From contig CAAGQX010000108.1 of assembly GCA_900772235.1 (NCBI GenBank), positions 1-11,497 on the forward strand: a stretch of DNA of 11,497 bases, in the 5' to 3' direction. Source of the DNA: Clostridia bacterium. Its GTDB lineage: Bacteria; Bacillota; Clostridia; TANB77; CAG-508. The position numbers and the translations under genes were made by a program. Of the stretch, positions 1 to 6,339 are shown piece after piece. Position 1 is the stretch's first letter. The number at the start of each line of letters is the position of its first letter. The notes beneath the pieces were generated by a model. The model did no database searches. It saw only the letters and a list, made by a program, of their open reading frames with translations, and was not told where the DNA came from.

Positions 1-118
1 AATATCATTTCTGGTACTCTCTTTCAATATTTTATTTTCAATTTACTTGTGACATATCTATTTTAAACCTATATTGATAAAAAGTTTTTATATGCCTATA
101 AAAAAATTGTAATTTGTG
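1..118. other. Gene-free AT-rich stretch
   Basis: I see no convincing coding region, RNA gene or promoter here. The short open frame that begins at 116 lies almost wholly inside the repeat element that follows and has no ribosome binding site. The window starts inside an intergenic region, so whatever lies to the left is unknown. Confidence 0.5.
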
Positions 119-281
119 GTAGGGGCGATTTTAATCGCCCGAATCAAAATATGTCGACAATTATTTTTGTTTAATTATGCAATAATATTTATCAATGTTC
201 TTGGGCTGGGCGGGTTTGGAACCCGCCCCTACAAATTTAATAATGTGTTTTGTATTTGCGGGCGATTAAAATCGCCCCTAC
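119..281. repeat. MITE-like repeat element, copy A
   Basis: This 163-bp non-coding element is bounded by a perfect 22-bp terminal inverted repeat (119-140 and 260-281). Each terminal repeat is itself a hairpin of the form GGGCGATT-TT-AATCGCCC next to a GTAG or CTAC end. A third hairpin sits inside at 208-232 (GGGCGGGTT / AACCCGCCC, then CTAC). The middle is AT-rich. A second, diverged copy lies at 11221-11380 in the same orientation, sharing the internal hairpin and its flanks almost base for base. I see no target-site duplication. The structure suggests a small non-autonomous mobile or REP-like element. No transposase in this window matches its ends. Confidence 0.75.
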
Positions 282-393
282 AATTCAAAATTGCATACAA
301 ATATCCACACAAATTACAATTTTTAGAAAACACTATATAAAATATCTGCAAAAATCCCCCTTCACCATTGGCAAAAAATAATTAATAATAAAA
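282..393. other. Gene-free AT-rich stretch between two repeats
   Basis: There is no open frame with a ribosome binding site, and I recognise no RNA or promoter. It is spacer sequence between the inverted-repeat element and the palindrome at the 3' end of the ABC permease gene. Confidence 0.5.
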
Positions 394-482
394 AATGAAT
401 AGTGAATTACTAATAATTACTGAAGATTTTTGTAGCAAAGCTACAAAAATCAACCGAAATTATTCATTATTCACTACTCATT
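394..482. repeat. Long imperfect palindrome at the 3' end of the ABC permease gene
   Basis: The 89-bp stretch folds back on itself. The core is a perfect 12-bp stem (425-436 with 440-451, GATTTTTGTAGC and its complement) around an AAA loop. The outer arms (394-408 with 468-482) match at 13 of 15 positions, AATGAATAGTGAATT against AATGAGTAGTGAATA. The right arm overlaps the permease stop codon (483-481). Transcribed from the minus strand it would be a strong hairpin just after the gene and could end or protect the transcript. It lacks a good U-tract, so it is more likely a small repeat element that also serves as a 3' hairpin. A related half-element lies at 6199-6246. Confidence 0.6.
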
Positions 483-2397
483 ACAATGGCAAGTCTTTTT
501 TATCGAATTTTCTTATGCCTATCATATAACATACAATTCCTATTGCAAATAGGTATACTAAGCCTTTAAGCCACTCATTTGTTCCTGCAATAATTGAATT
601 AACATTAAAGAATGAAATTATTGATGCATAATTAAAGTAGTTCATTGCTTCAATTCTAATTGCTGATGGTATAACTTTTTCTCCAAATAGTCCTAATATT
701 GAGCAAACTAAGAAGAACATTGTAATTCCACCGCCAACACTTAGCGAGTTTTTCTCTCTATTAAATATTGCTGAAGCTAAGTAACAAATACCACTTATAG
801 CAAAGATTACAAAGAATGCGCCTATGCTAAACATTACTACTTGTTTTGCTGTAATTGTAAATAATTCATTTGTTACAAAATTTGTACATATTGCACCAGT
901 CACACCAACTAGTACGTACATTAGAAGTATTGATACTATTAAGTAAATCATTTGCGTAAATGCTACTTTAAATCTTCTTGTTGGAGTTGATAAAACATAT
1001 GCCATTGAGCCAGAATCAACTTGCCCAGCAATTAAGTTATTTGCAGTCATTATTACAAAGATCATTGGAAGTAGAAGTCCTGCAATTCTAAATAGAATGT
1101 TTCCTATAACTAATGCATAGATGTTTAAATCTTTAATTTCTATTATTGCATCTCCAACATCTTCTGGTAATTGTTCTATTAGGCTTTTTGAAATTTCTGC
1201 TTTTGCTTCTTCTTTTGAACTTCCCTCTTCAATTTTTGTATTGTAATCGCTTATTGCAGATACAGCCACACTTTTAGCTGTTTTTGAGTCTTCTTCTGAA
1301 TTTTCTTTTATTGCTTCATCATATATTGTATCTGCTACATAGTTACTTGCTAATTTTTCTAGTGTTTCTGCATCTGTAGCTTCATTATTCTTATATCTGT
1401 TTATAATATCATTTGCTGCGTTTTTAGTTTTTGTAGCTGTTTCTTCATCGTTTCCTTGTTCTATTGCTTTATCATAAATTGTTTTCAATATTTCTTCTAC
1501 TATTGTTTCTTCAGCTTTTGTTTTTAGTTCTGTTTTGCTTGATGCTAATGTTTTTTGAGCTGATGTTAATTGTTGTTTTGAAGTATTAATTTTCTTTTCT
1601 GCTTCTGTTAATTGGCTTTGCCCTGATGATAATCCTGAATTTATTTGTGTGATTCCTGCATTTACTTGTGCTAATTTTCCTTGTGCATCTGCAATTCCAG
1701 CCTCATATTGTGCAACTCCTGCTTCAATTTGTGCTTTTTGTCCTTGTAAGGTTTCAAGTTTAGCTTGCAATACTGCTTTAGTAGCTTCATCTGGTGCTTG
1801 TGATATTCCTAAATTTACTTGTTCTATTCCTGCATTTACTTGTGAAAGTTTTGTTTTTAAGTCTGATAGTTCTCCTTGTGATTTTGAAATTCCTTCTTCT
1901 AATTGTTGTTTTTGGCCTTTTAATGTTTCTAATTTGGCTGTATATTCGCTTTTACTTGCATTATATGCTTTTTTGCTACTTTCTAGCTTAGCTTCTCCTG
2001 TAGAAAGTTGTGTTTTAGCAGATGCTATTTCGCTTTCTCCGTTTCTTAATTTTTTTATTGCATCTTTAAATTCATCTGAAAATGAAGCATATTTATCTTC
2101 TGCTATTGTTCCTTCTACAGCTCGGTTTATAATATCTACATTCTTTTTATAATTTTCAAGCACTTCATTATACATATCTACTGTCTTTTCATATCCATCT
2201 ATTGCACTTGATTGAATTTGAGCTTGTTTATCTGATTTTTCAAACATATCTTCTAATGATTTTCTTATTTCACCAACATTTAAATTTCCAAGTATTAATA
2301 TAACTACTGCTACTATAAAACAAGAAGCGAAAGTTACTATTAACCATCTTGTAAAATTGGCTTTAACTGATTGTTTAAATAATGGCCAACTTATCAT
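481..2397 (-). CDS. ABC-2 type transporter permease with large coiled-coil extracytoplasmic domain
   Basis: This 638-aa membrane protein is the permease partner of the ATPase encoded just upstream. One membrane segment lies near residues 18-38 and about five more at 427-451, 481-502, 520-544, 553-572 and 608-627, the ABC-2 exporter layout. Between the first and second segments lies an insert of nearly 390 residues, predicted to sit outside the membrane. Residues 110-295 are rich in Gln, Lys, Glu, Ser and Ala with heptad-like spacing and should form a coiled coil, as in YhgE/Pip-like permeases. Residues 155-199 and 213-257 are an internal duplication (about 24 of 45 identical). The gene has a GGAGG site and overlaps the ATPase stop by 4 nt (ATGA), so the two are translationally coupled. 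The substrate cannot be told from sequence; export of a drug, lipid or peptide is typical of the class. Confidence 0.85.
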   Translation of the reverse strand: MISWPLFKQSVKANFTRWLIVTFASCFIVAVVILILGNLNVGEIRKSLEDMFEKSDKQAQIQSSAIDGYEKTVDMYNEVLENYKKNVDIINRAVEGTIAEDKYASFSDEFKDAIKKLRNGESEIASAKTQLSTGEAKLESSKKAYNASKSEYTAKLETLKGQKQQLEEGISKSQGELSDLKTKLSQVNAGIEQVNLGISQAPDEATKAVLQAKLETLQGQKAQIEAGVAQYEAGIADAQGKLAQVNAGITQINSGLSSGQSQLTEAEKKINTSKQQLTSAQKTLASSKTELKTKAEETIVEEILKTIYDKAIEQGNDEETATKTKNAANDIINRYKNNEATDAETLEKLASNYVADTIYDEAIKENSEEDSKTAKSVAVSAISDYNTKIEEGSSKEEAKAEISKSLIEQLPEDVGDAIIEIKDLNIYALVIGNILFRIAGLLLPMIFVIMTANNLIAGQVDSGSMAYVLSTPTRRFKVAFTQMIYLIVSILLMYVLVGVTGAICTNFVTNELFTITAKQVVMFSIGAFFVIFAISGICYLASAIFNREKNSLSVGGGITMFFLVCSILGLFGEKVIPSAIRIEAMNYFNYASIISFFNVNSIIAGTNEWLKGLVYLFAIGIVCYMIGIRKFDKKDLPL

Positions 2398-3308
2398 TTT
2401 ATTTCCCTCCTATTTTGGTTTTTATTTAATATTTCTTTGAAATGCATTTCCAAATTGTAGTCTATTTCTCTAAAGAATTTTACATTATATTTAGATAATT
2501 CTTTCAAAAACTCTTGTATATTTTCTTTTTCTACTTTAACTGTAGCTTGATTATATTCTTCTTGTTTTCTTCTTACTTCATTGTGATTATTTCTTAAAAA
2601 TGCATCATAGTCATCTTTTGTTTCAAATTCTACTTTGTAAAGCCTCCAATTAGCATTTTTTATTTTTTCCATATCTGCTACATCTAATATTTTTCCATTA
2701 ACTATAAGCCCTACTTTATCTGAATATTCTTCTAATTCCTCATACATATGACTGCTCATTAATATTGTTTTTCCTTTTTTGTGTTCTTCTGCAATCAATT
2801 CCATAAAGCTAGCTCTCATTAGTGGGTCTAAGCCTGTTGTTGGTTCATCTAAAAGTAAAATTTCTGGGTTATGCATTAATGCCAAAACAATTGCTAATTT
2901 TTGTTTCATACCTTTACTCATTGAACGCGGATTTCCTCTAATATCTAATTGTAATTTTTTTATTAGGCTATTTGCATATGATAAATCTTTTACATCCAAA
3001 AATTCTGCTTGTGATTTTATTACATCTGTTCCAGAATTTAAGTCTGGAAAGGCAATTTCTCCTGGAATATAACCTATCTTTTTCATCAACTGTGCTGAAT
3101 TTTTCCAAGGATCCAAACCATCTATTCTAACAGTTCCTGAATCTGGTTTTATAAAACCTAGCATATGCCTTATGGTTGTTGTTTTCCCAGCTCCATTTGT
3201 TCCAACATATCCAAACATTTCACCTTTTTCTATGTTAAATGAAACATCGAATATTCCTTTTCCTCCTTTGTAGTCTTTTGTTAAATGATTTACTTCTATT
3301 AAACTCAT
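2394..3308 (-). CDS. ABC transporter ATP-binding protein
   Basis: This 304-aa protein is a complete nucleotide-binding subunit that would power the downstream ABC-2 permease from the cytoplasmic face. Visible motifs are Walker A GTNGAGKT (36-43), a degenerate signature SKGMK (131-135) in place of LSGGQ, Walker B ILLLDEPT (150-157), D-loop GLDP (159-162) and the H-loop histidine in SSH (187). Residues after about 215 form the accessory C-terminal region common in drug- and bacitracin-type export ATPases. Its ATG overlaps the stop of the truncated upstream ATPase gene by one base (TAATG), with GAGGTGG just before it, and its own stop overlaps the permease start. This is a tight three-gene unit whose first member is broken. 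The original promoter is not in the window, so expression now would depend on read-through from the IS or the ribosomal operon. Confidence 0.9.
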   Translation of the reverse strand: MSLIEVNHLTKDYKGGKGIFDVSFNIEKGEMFGYVGTNGAGKTTTIRHMLGFIKPDSGTVRIDGLDPWKNSAQLMKKIGYIPGEIAFPDLNSGTDVIKSQAEFLDVKDLSYANSLIKKLQLDIRGNPRSMSKGMKQKLAIVLALMHNPEILLLDEPTTGLDPLMRASFMELIAEEHKKGKTILMSSHMYEELEEYSDKVGLIVNGKILDVADMEKIKNANWRLYKVEFETKDDYDAFLRNNHNEVRRKQEEYNQATVKVEKENIQEFLKELSKYNVKFFREIDYNLEMHFKEILNKNQNRREIK

Positions 3309-3681
3309 TATTCCACCTCGCCATATGTTCTGTCTTCTTTGTAAAATTTCATAAAATAATCTTGTAGTGAAATTTTATCTTCAATAATGTCTTTTATTTT
3401 GAAGTTTGATAATTCTGCTATAAATTCATTTGTACTATTTTCGTTTACATTGAAAGTTACTTCATTTCCTTTAATATCAACCACTTCAAATTGATGTCCA
3501 CTTTGTATTTTGTTAATATCTAGTTTGTTTTCAAAGTTTACTTTATAAACTTTTATTTTATTGTGTTTTAATTCACTTGTAACAAAATTATCAACAATTT
3601 TTCCATCTTTAATTATTGCAATTCTATCGCAAGTAGCGTCAACTTCCGAAAAAATATGGCTAGATAAAAGAATTGTTTTTC
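3308..3681 (-). pseudogene. ABC transporter ATP-binding protein, 5'-truncated by IS
   Basis: Reading the minus strand from 3681, an open frame starts in mid-gene with KTILLSSHIFSEVD and continues for about 124 codons to a TAA at 3310-3308. KTILLSSH matches the H-loop region of the intact neighbour (KTILMSSH), so this is the C-terminal part of a second, paralogous ATPase. Walker A, signature and Walker B are absent: the frame is cut exactly at the left end of the insertion sequence. The missing 5' portion is not on the other side of the IS, where rplL lies instead. The remnant has no start codon or ribosome binding site of its own and cannot make a working ATPase. It keeps the overlap with the next gene, so it was formerly the first gene of the ABC operon. 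Confidence 0.85.
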
Positions 3682-3706
3682 TGAACTGAACCCAAAAAGT
3701 TAGACA
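3682..3706. repeat. IS terminal inverted repeat (orfB end)
   Basis: It begins TGAACTGAACCC and ends GTTAGACA, and matches the complement of 5135-5111 at 21 of 25 bases. The preceding base (3681) is the last retained base of the ABC ATPase remnant. Confidence 0.85.
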
Positions 3707-3725
3707 CTTTTTGATTAAGTTTATA

Positions 3726-4511
3726 TTAGGCTACTTTTAAGGAATGAATTCTGTAATTTACAGGGCTCATTCCTTTTAATTTGCCCTTAATCCTTTTATT
3801 ATTATAGTAATCTATATATTCAATTAATTCTTTCTTAAAATGTTCTATCGATTCAAACTCTTGTAAATACAATAACTCTGATTTTAATAGACCAAAGAAA
3901 TTTTCTGCACAAGAATTATCTAAACAATTTCCTTTTCTAGACATACTTTGCCTAATTCCTTTTTTCTGTAAAATATATTGATATTGCTTCATTTGATATT
4001 GCCAACCTTGATCTGAATGTAATATTAAATTGGTATTATCTGGTATTTTTATAAATGCTTTTTCAAGCATATCTACAACTTGGTGAAAAGCAGGTCTTTC
4101 CGAAATATTGTAACTTACAACTTCTCCATTAAACAAATCTATTATTGGTGATAAATACAATTTGGTTCCAAACAACGAAAACTCTGTAACATCTGTAACC
4201 CACTTTTGATTCGGTTTATCAGCTTTAAAATTACGTTTTAAAAGATTGTCACATATCTTACCAACTTCACCTTTATATGATCTATATTTTCTAATTCTTA
4301 CAAAGCATTGTAATCCCAATTGTTTCATGATTTTTAAAACTGTTTTATGATTAATTATATAGCCCCTATTATGAAGTTCCATAGTAATTCTTCTATATCC
4401 ATATCTACCTTTATTTTCGTGATAAATTGCTGTTATTTGTTCTTTAATTTCTCTATATTTATCTTCTTTATTTAATTGTTTAAGATAGTAGTAATATGTA
4501 CTTCTAGGCAT
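3726..4511 (-). CDS. IS3-family transposase OrfB (DDE integrase domain)
   Basis: The 261 codons from the first ATG encode the catalytic half of the transposase. The rve-type core carries the DD(35)E triad: D107 (WVTDVTEF), D167 (LILHSDQGW) and E203 (NSCAENFFGLLK), with 35 residues between the last two. An HTH_21-like region (HENKGRYGYRRI) lies at about 31-42. The ATG at 4511 is probably not the real start. The same frame stays open upstream through KVIVVTELRQKYKLTALLELAG and overlaps the end of orfA by a -1 shift, so the active product should be an OrfAB fusion made by programmed frameshifting. Slip sites are A_AAA_AAA at 4628-4622 or G_AAA_AAG at 4580-4574. No internal stop or frameshift is visible, so the enzyme looks functional. 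Confidence 0.9.
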   Translation of the reverse strand: MPRSTYYYYLKQLNKEDKYREIKEQITAIYHENKGRYGYRRITMELHNRGYIINHKTVLKIMKQLGLQCFVRIRKYRSYKGEVGKICDNLLKRNFKADKPNQKWVTDVTEFSLFGTKLYLSPIIDLFNGEVVSYNISERPAFHQVVDMLEKAFIKIPDNTNLILHSDQGWQYQMKQYQYILQKKGIRQSMSRKGNCLDNSCAENFFGLLKSELLYLQEFESIEHFKKELIEYIDYYNNKRIKGKLKGMSPVNYRIHSLKVA

Positions 4512-4570
4512 TCCTGCTAATTCTAATAGAGCCGTTAACTTATATTTCTGCCTTAATTCTGTAACGACTA

Positions 4571-5080
4571 TTACTTTTTCTTGCTCTCTCGCTTTATTCT
4601 TTCCTGAACTAAGGCATTTAATTTTTTTAAGTATTCGTTTTCCATCCTTAATCTTTGATTTTCAGCAATTAAATCTTCTTCTACATCTTTAGATAATTTC
4701 TTTTTTCTTGGTTTAGAACTCATTTTTCTTGTTCTTCCACGTTTATCCTCATAGAGAGCTTGTGGTCCTTCCTCATAATATATACGTTCCCATTTACTTA
4801 AATTAGATACAGAGTTAATTCTAAATTTAACACATGTTTCGTTTAAAGATAAATGATTCTCATGCATATATTCTACAACAGATATTTTAAAATTTCCATC
4901 ATATTTAGTATTTTTATATATCAAACCATCAATTCCATACATTTCATATCTTTTAATCCATCTTCTTACAATTGATTCATTAGGCACATTAAAGTGCTTA
5001 GCTAGAAGCTCACAGCCTATATGATTTTTTTCATAATATTTTACAACTTCTACTTTGAATTCATCAGAATATTTACTCAT
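4571..5080 (-). CDS. IS3-family transposase OrfA (helix-turn-helix, leucine zipper)
   Basis: This 169-aa protein is the DNA-binding half of the transposase. Residues 1-50 (YSDEFKVEVVKYYEKNHIG, then VRRWIKRY) and about 60-105 are two helix-turn-helix units of the IS150/InsJ kind. A basic stretch follows (KPRKKK), then a leucine-zipper-like helix (about 138-158, ENQRLRMENEYLKKLNALV) expected to mediate multimerisation. A GGAGG site lies about 10 nt before the ATG, just inside the right inverted repeat. The stop is TAA at 4573-4571. The run of seven A at 4628-4622 is read AAA AAA in frame inside the zipper, where IS3-family elements usually shift into orfB. OrfA alone typically regulates transposition. 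Confidence 0.88.
   Translation of the reverse strand: MSKYSDEFKVEVVKYYEKNHIGCELLAKHFNVPNESIVRRWIKRYEMYGIDGLIYKNTKYDGNFKISVVEYMHENHLSLNETCVKFRINSVSNLSKWERIYYEEGPQALYEDKRGRTRKMSSKPRKKKLSKDVEEDLIAENQRLRMENEYLKKLNALVQERIKRESKKK
4622..4628 (-). promoter_or_regulatory. Candidate -1 ribosomal frameshift site (A_AAA_AAA)
   Basis: In the orfA frame the codons are TTA AAA AAA TTA, giving the heptamer A_AAA_AAA in the correct register for a -1 slip. The -1 frame is open from here through the start of orfB. A second possible slip site, G_AAA_AAG, lies at 4580-4574 directly before the orfA stop. The zipper position favours the first. Confidence 0.55.
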
Positions 5081-5110
5081 AAAAAATACACCTCCAAACG
5101 TTAGATTTTT

Positions 5111-5135
5111 TGTCTAACATTTGGGGTGCACTTCA
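5111..5135. repeat. IS terminal inverted repeat (orfA end)
   Basis: Read on the minus strand from 5135 it begins TGAAGTGCACCCC and ends GTTAGACA, the partner of 3682-3706. A small hairpin (GTTAGA / TCTAAC, 5100-5118) straddles its inner end, upstream of orfA. Confidence 0.85.
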
Positions 5136-5176
5136 TAACGCTTCTTTTTTTGATATTATTAAATTTACTATAAAAC

Positions 5177-5548
5177 TTAAGCTAATTCTACAACTGCTCC
5201 AGCTGCTTCAAATTTTGCTTTTAAGTCTTCAGCTTCGTCTTTAGAAGCTCCTTCTTTAACTGTTTTTGGTGCTCCATCAACTAAGTCTTTAGCTTCTTTT
5301 AATCCTAAACCTGTTGCATCTCTAACTACTTTGATAACTTGGATTTTGTTTGCTCCAGCTTCTTTTAAAACAACATCAAAAGATGTTTTTTCTTCAGCTG
5401 CTGCTGCTCCTGCTCCACCAGCTACTGGTGCAGCAACTGCTGCTGCAGATACTCCATATTTTTCTTCTATTCCTTTTACTAATTCTGATAATTCGATAAC
5501 TGTTAAGCTATCTATTTCTTCTAACATTTTATCTGTTTTTTCACTCAT
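5177..5548 (-). CDS. rplL: 50S ribosomal protein L7/L12
   Basis: This 123-aa protein has the full L7/L12 layout. Residues 1-33 are the helical dimerisation domain that binds L10. Residues 34-55 are an Ala/Gly-rich hinge (AAAVAAPVAGGAGAAAA). Residues 56-123 are the factor-binding C-terminal domain with the hallmark GLGLKEAKDLVDGAPK. As the ribosomal stalk it recruits translational GTPases such as EF-Tu and EF-G. An AGGAGAG ribosome binding site precedes the ATG. It lies 132 nt downstream of rplJ in the same transcript. The gene that nearly always follows, rpoB, is absent: 41 bp after the stop the sequence enters the IS. No terminator hairpin lies in those 41 bp, consistent with an operon that once continued. 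Confidence 0.97.
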   Translation of the reverse strand: MSEKTDKMLEEIDSLTVIELSELVKGIEEKYGVSAAAVAAPVAGGAGAAAAEEKTSFDVVLKEAGANKIQVIKVVRDATGLGLKEAKDLVDGAPKTVKEGASKDEAEDLKAKFEAAGAVVELA

Positions 5549-5680
5549 TTTTTATTCTCTCCTTTTTATTTTAATTTTTCCAGTGTAGGTCACTACCCTA
5601 ATTTTAATTCAATTCTGCAACAAAGCAAAATTGGTATATTGTTTGATAGAAAATGTGCACGAGGCCAATTTTCATTCGTT
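5549..5680 (-). other. rplJ-rplL intergenic spacer with hairpin
   Basis: The 132-nt gap contains a stem-loop at 5610-5633 (CAATTCTGC / GCAAAATTG, one wobble-type mismatch, loop AACAAA) and a smaller GTAG-GTCA-CTAC stem near 5586-5597. Neither has a U-tract, so they are not clear terminators. They could be RNA processing or stability elements that help set the excess of L7/L12 over L10; that role is inference. Confidence 0.4.
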
Positions 5681-6181
5681 TTAAGCGTTTTCACGTTGAG
5701 CTTTAACTTGATCTAATGCAACTGCAAGTTTTGTAACATTGCCAAGTAATGCACCAGCAAGTTGTGCAATAAGAGTTTCTCTTGATGGTAATTTTGCTAA
5801 TGTAATTATTTCTTCTGCTGAAACTACTTTACCTTCTATAATTCCACCCTTAATTTTATAAAAATCATTATCTTTAGCATATTCATAAATGATTTTTGAA
5901 GCTTCTAGATAATCATCATATCCTAGAACAACAGCTGTTGGTCCAACTAATAATTCATCTAATTCTCCAAAGTTACATTTTTCTAATGCTCTTCTTGTAA
6001 TGTTGTTTTTTATTACTCTATATTCTGTATTAGCACCTCTTAATTTTGCTCTTACACCTGTAACATCTTCAACATTAATACCTCTGTAATCTGTTAAAAG
6101 TACAACTTTAGCTTTACTAATTTTTTCTGCTAATTCGTCTACTTCTTTAATCTTTTGATTTAGTATTTTTTCACTTGCCAC
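5681..6181 (-). CDS. rplJ: 50S ribosomal protein L10
   Basis: L10 anchors the L7/L12 dimers on the stalk base and represses its own operon. The sequence has the family features: KVVLLTDYRGINVEDVTGVRAKLR near the N terminus, YRVIKNNITRRAL, then LVGPTAVVLGYDD and a C-terminal helix for L7/L12 binding. I place the start at the GTG at 6181 (protein beginning MASEKILNQK, 166 aa). An alternative GTG at 6193 would add four residues, but it lies inside the Shine-Dalgarno sequence (GAGGAGGTGA) and so cannot use it. The distance from GGAGG to the 6181 GTG is 11 nt, slightly long but usable. Its leader carries an L10-binding structure and a terminator, so expression is probably controlled by attenuation. 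Part of a small palindromic repeat sits between the terminator and the ribosome binding site. Confidence 0.94.
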   Translation of the reverse strand: MASEKILNQKIKEVDELAEKISKAKVVLLTDYRGINVEDVTGVRAKLRGANTEYRVIKNNITRRALEKCNFGELDELLVGPTAVVLGYDDYLEASKIIYEYAKDNDFYKIKGGIIEGKVVSAEEIITLAKLPSRETLIAQLAGALLGNVTKLAVALDQVKAQRENA

Positions 6182-6198
6182 TTTAAGTTTCACCTCCT

Positions 6199-6246
6199 CA
6201 AAATTTGTTTTACAAATTTTGTATTATTCATTCTTCATTTTTCATT
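6199..6246. repeat. Half-palindrome repeat in the rplJ 5' leader
   Basis: A perfect 9-bp stem (CAAAATTTG 6199-6207, CAAATTTTG 6213-6221) is followed by a 24-nt stretch (6223-6246) of the ATTATTCATT-TTCA-TCATT type. That stretch agrees at 20 of 24 positions with the right arm of the palindrome at 394-482. It looks like a decayed copy of the same small element, lying next to the rplJ ribosome binding site. The AT-rich composition makes chance similarity possible. Confidence 0.4.
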
Positions 6247-6289
6247 ATAAAAAATGAAAAACAAGGATTGAAATTACATATTTATATTA

Positions 6290-6339
6290 GTAAAAATTAA
6301 AAACTCTATTATCGCCAAACGAGGCAATAATAGAGTTTT
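6290..6339 (-). terminator. Attenuator terminator of the L10 leader
   Basis: On the minus strand, AAAACTCTATTATTGCC pairs with GGCGATAATAGAGTTTT around a TCGTTT loop, a stem of about 17 bp with one G-U pair, followed by the U-rich TAATTTTTA. It sits directly after the L10-binding structure and about 100 nt before rplJ. CCTCG near the loop can pair with CGAGG of the L10-binding stem, which would give an alternative antiterminator fold. Confidence 0.8.

Larger units (their letters stand above)
3682..5135 (-). mobile_element. IS3-family (IS150-like) insertion sequence, complete
   Basis: The 1454-bp element has imperfect terminal inverted repeats (3682-3706 and 5135-5111) matching at 21 of 25 positions. 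Both begin TGAA, contain CCC and end GTTAGACA. It carries orfA and orfB in a -1 frame relation, as in IS3-family elements of the IS150 type, and both frames appear intact. The flanks (TTC before 3682, TAA after 5135) are not a duplication, although these elements normally leave 3-5 bp. The two flanks also belong to unrelated operons. The IS is oriented with its neighbours, so transcription from the ribosomal operon would run into it. Confidence 0.9.

Noticed and set aside
119..281. CRISPR array or tandem repeat made of the GC-rich hairpins
   Set aside because: The repeat units differ in sequence and orientation and the spacing is irregular; the pattern fits terminal and internal inverted repeats of one element.
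116..340. Open frame of 74 codons on the plus strand
   Set aside because: It lies almost wholly in the inverted-repeat element, has no ribosome binding site, and its sequence is dictated by the GC-rich hairpins.
1649..2152. Long open frames antisense to the ABC permease
   Set aside because: They are shadows of the Ala/Gln/Ser-rich coiled-coil codons, without ribosome binding sites, and give Cys/Ser/Leu-rich products with no family resemblance.
5136..5176. Terminator after rplL
   Set aside because: No inverted repeat lies in the 41 bp between the rplL stop and the IS; the T-rich run there has no stem before it in the direction of transcription.
6182..6193. GTG at 6193 as the rplJ start
   Set aside because: It is inside the Shine-Dalgarno sequence itself; the GTG at 6181 is the next in-frame start and gives the expected N-terminus.
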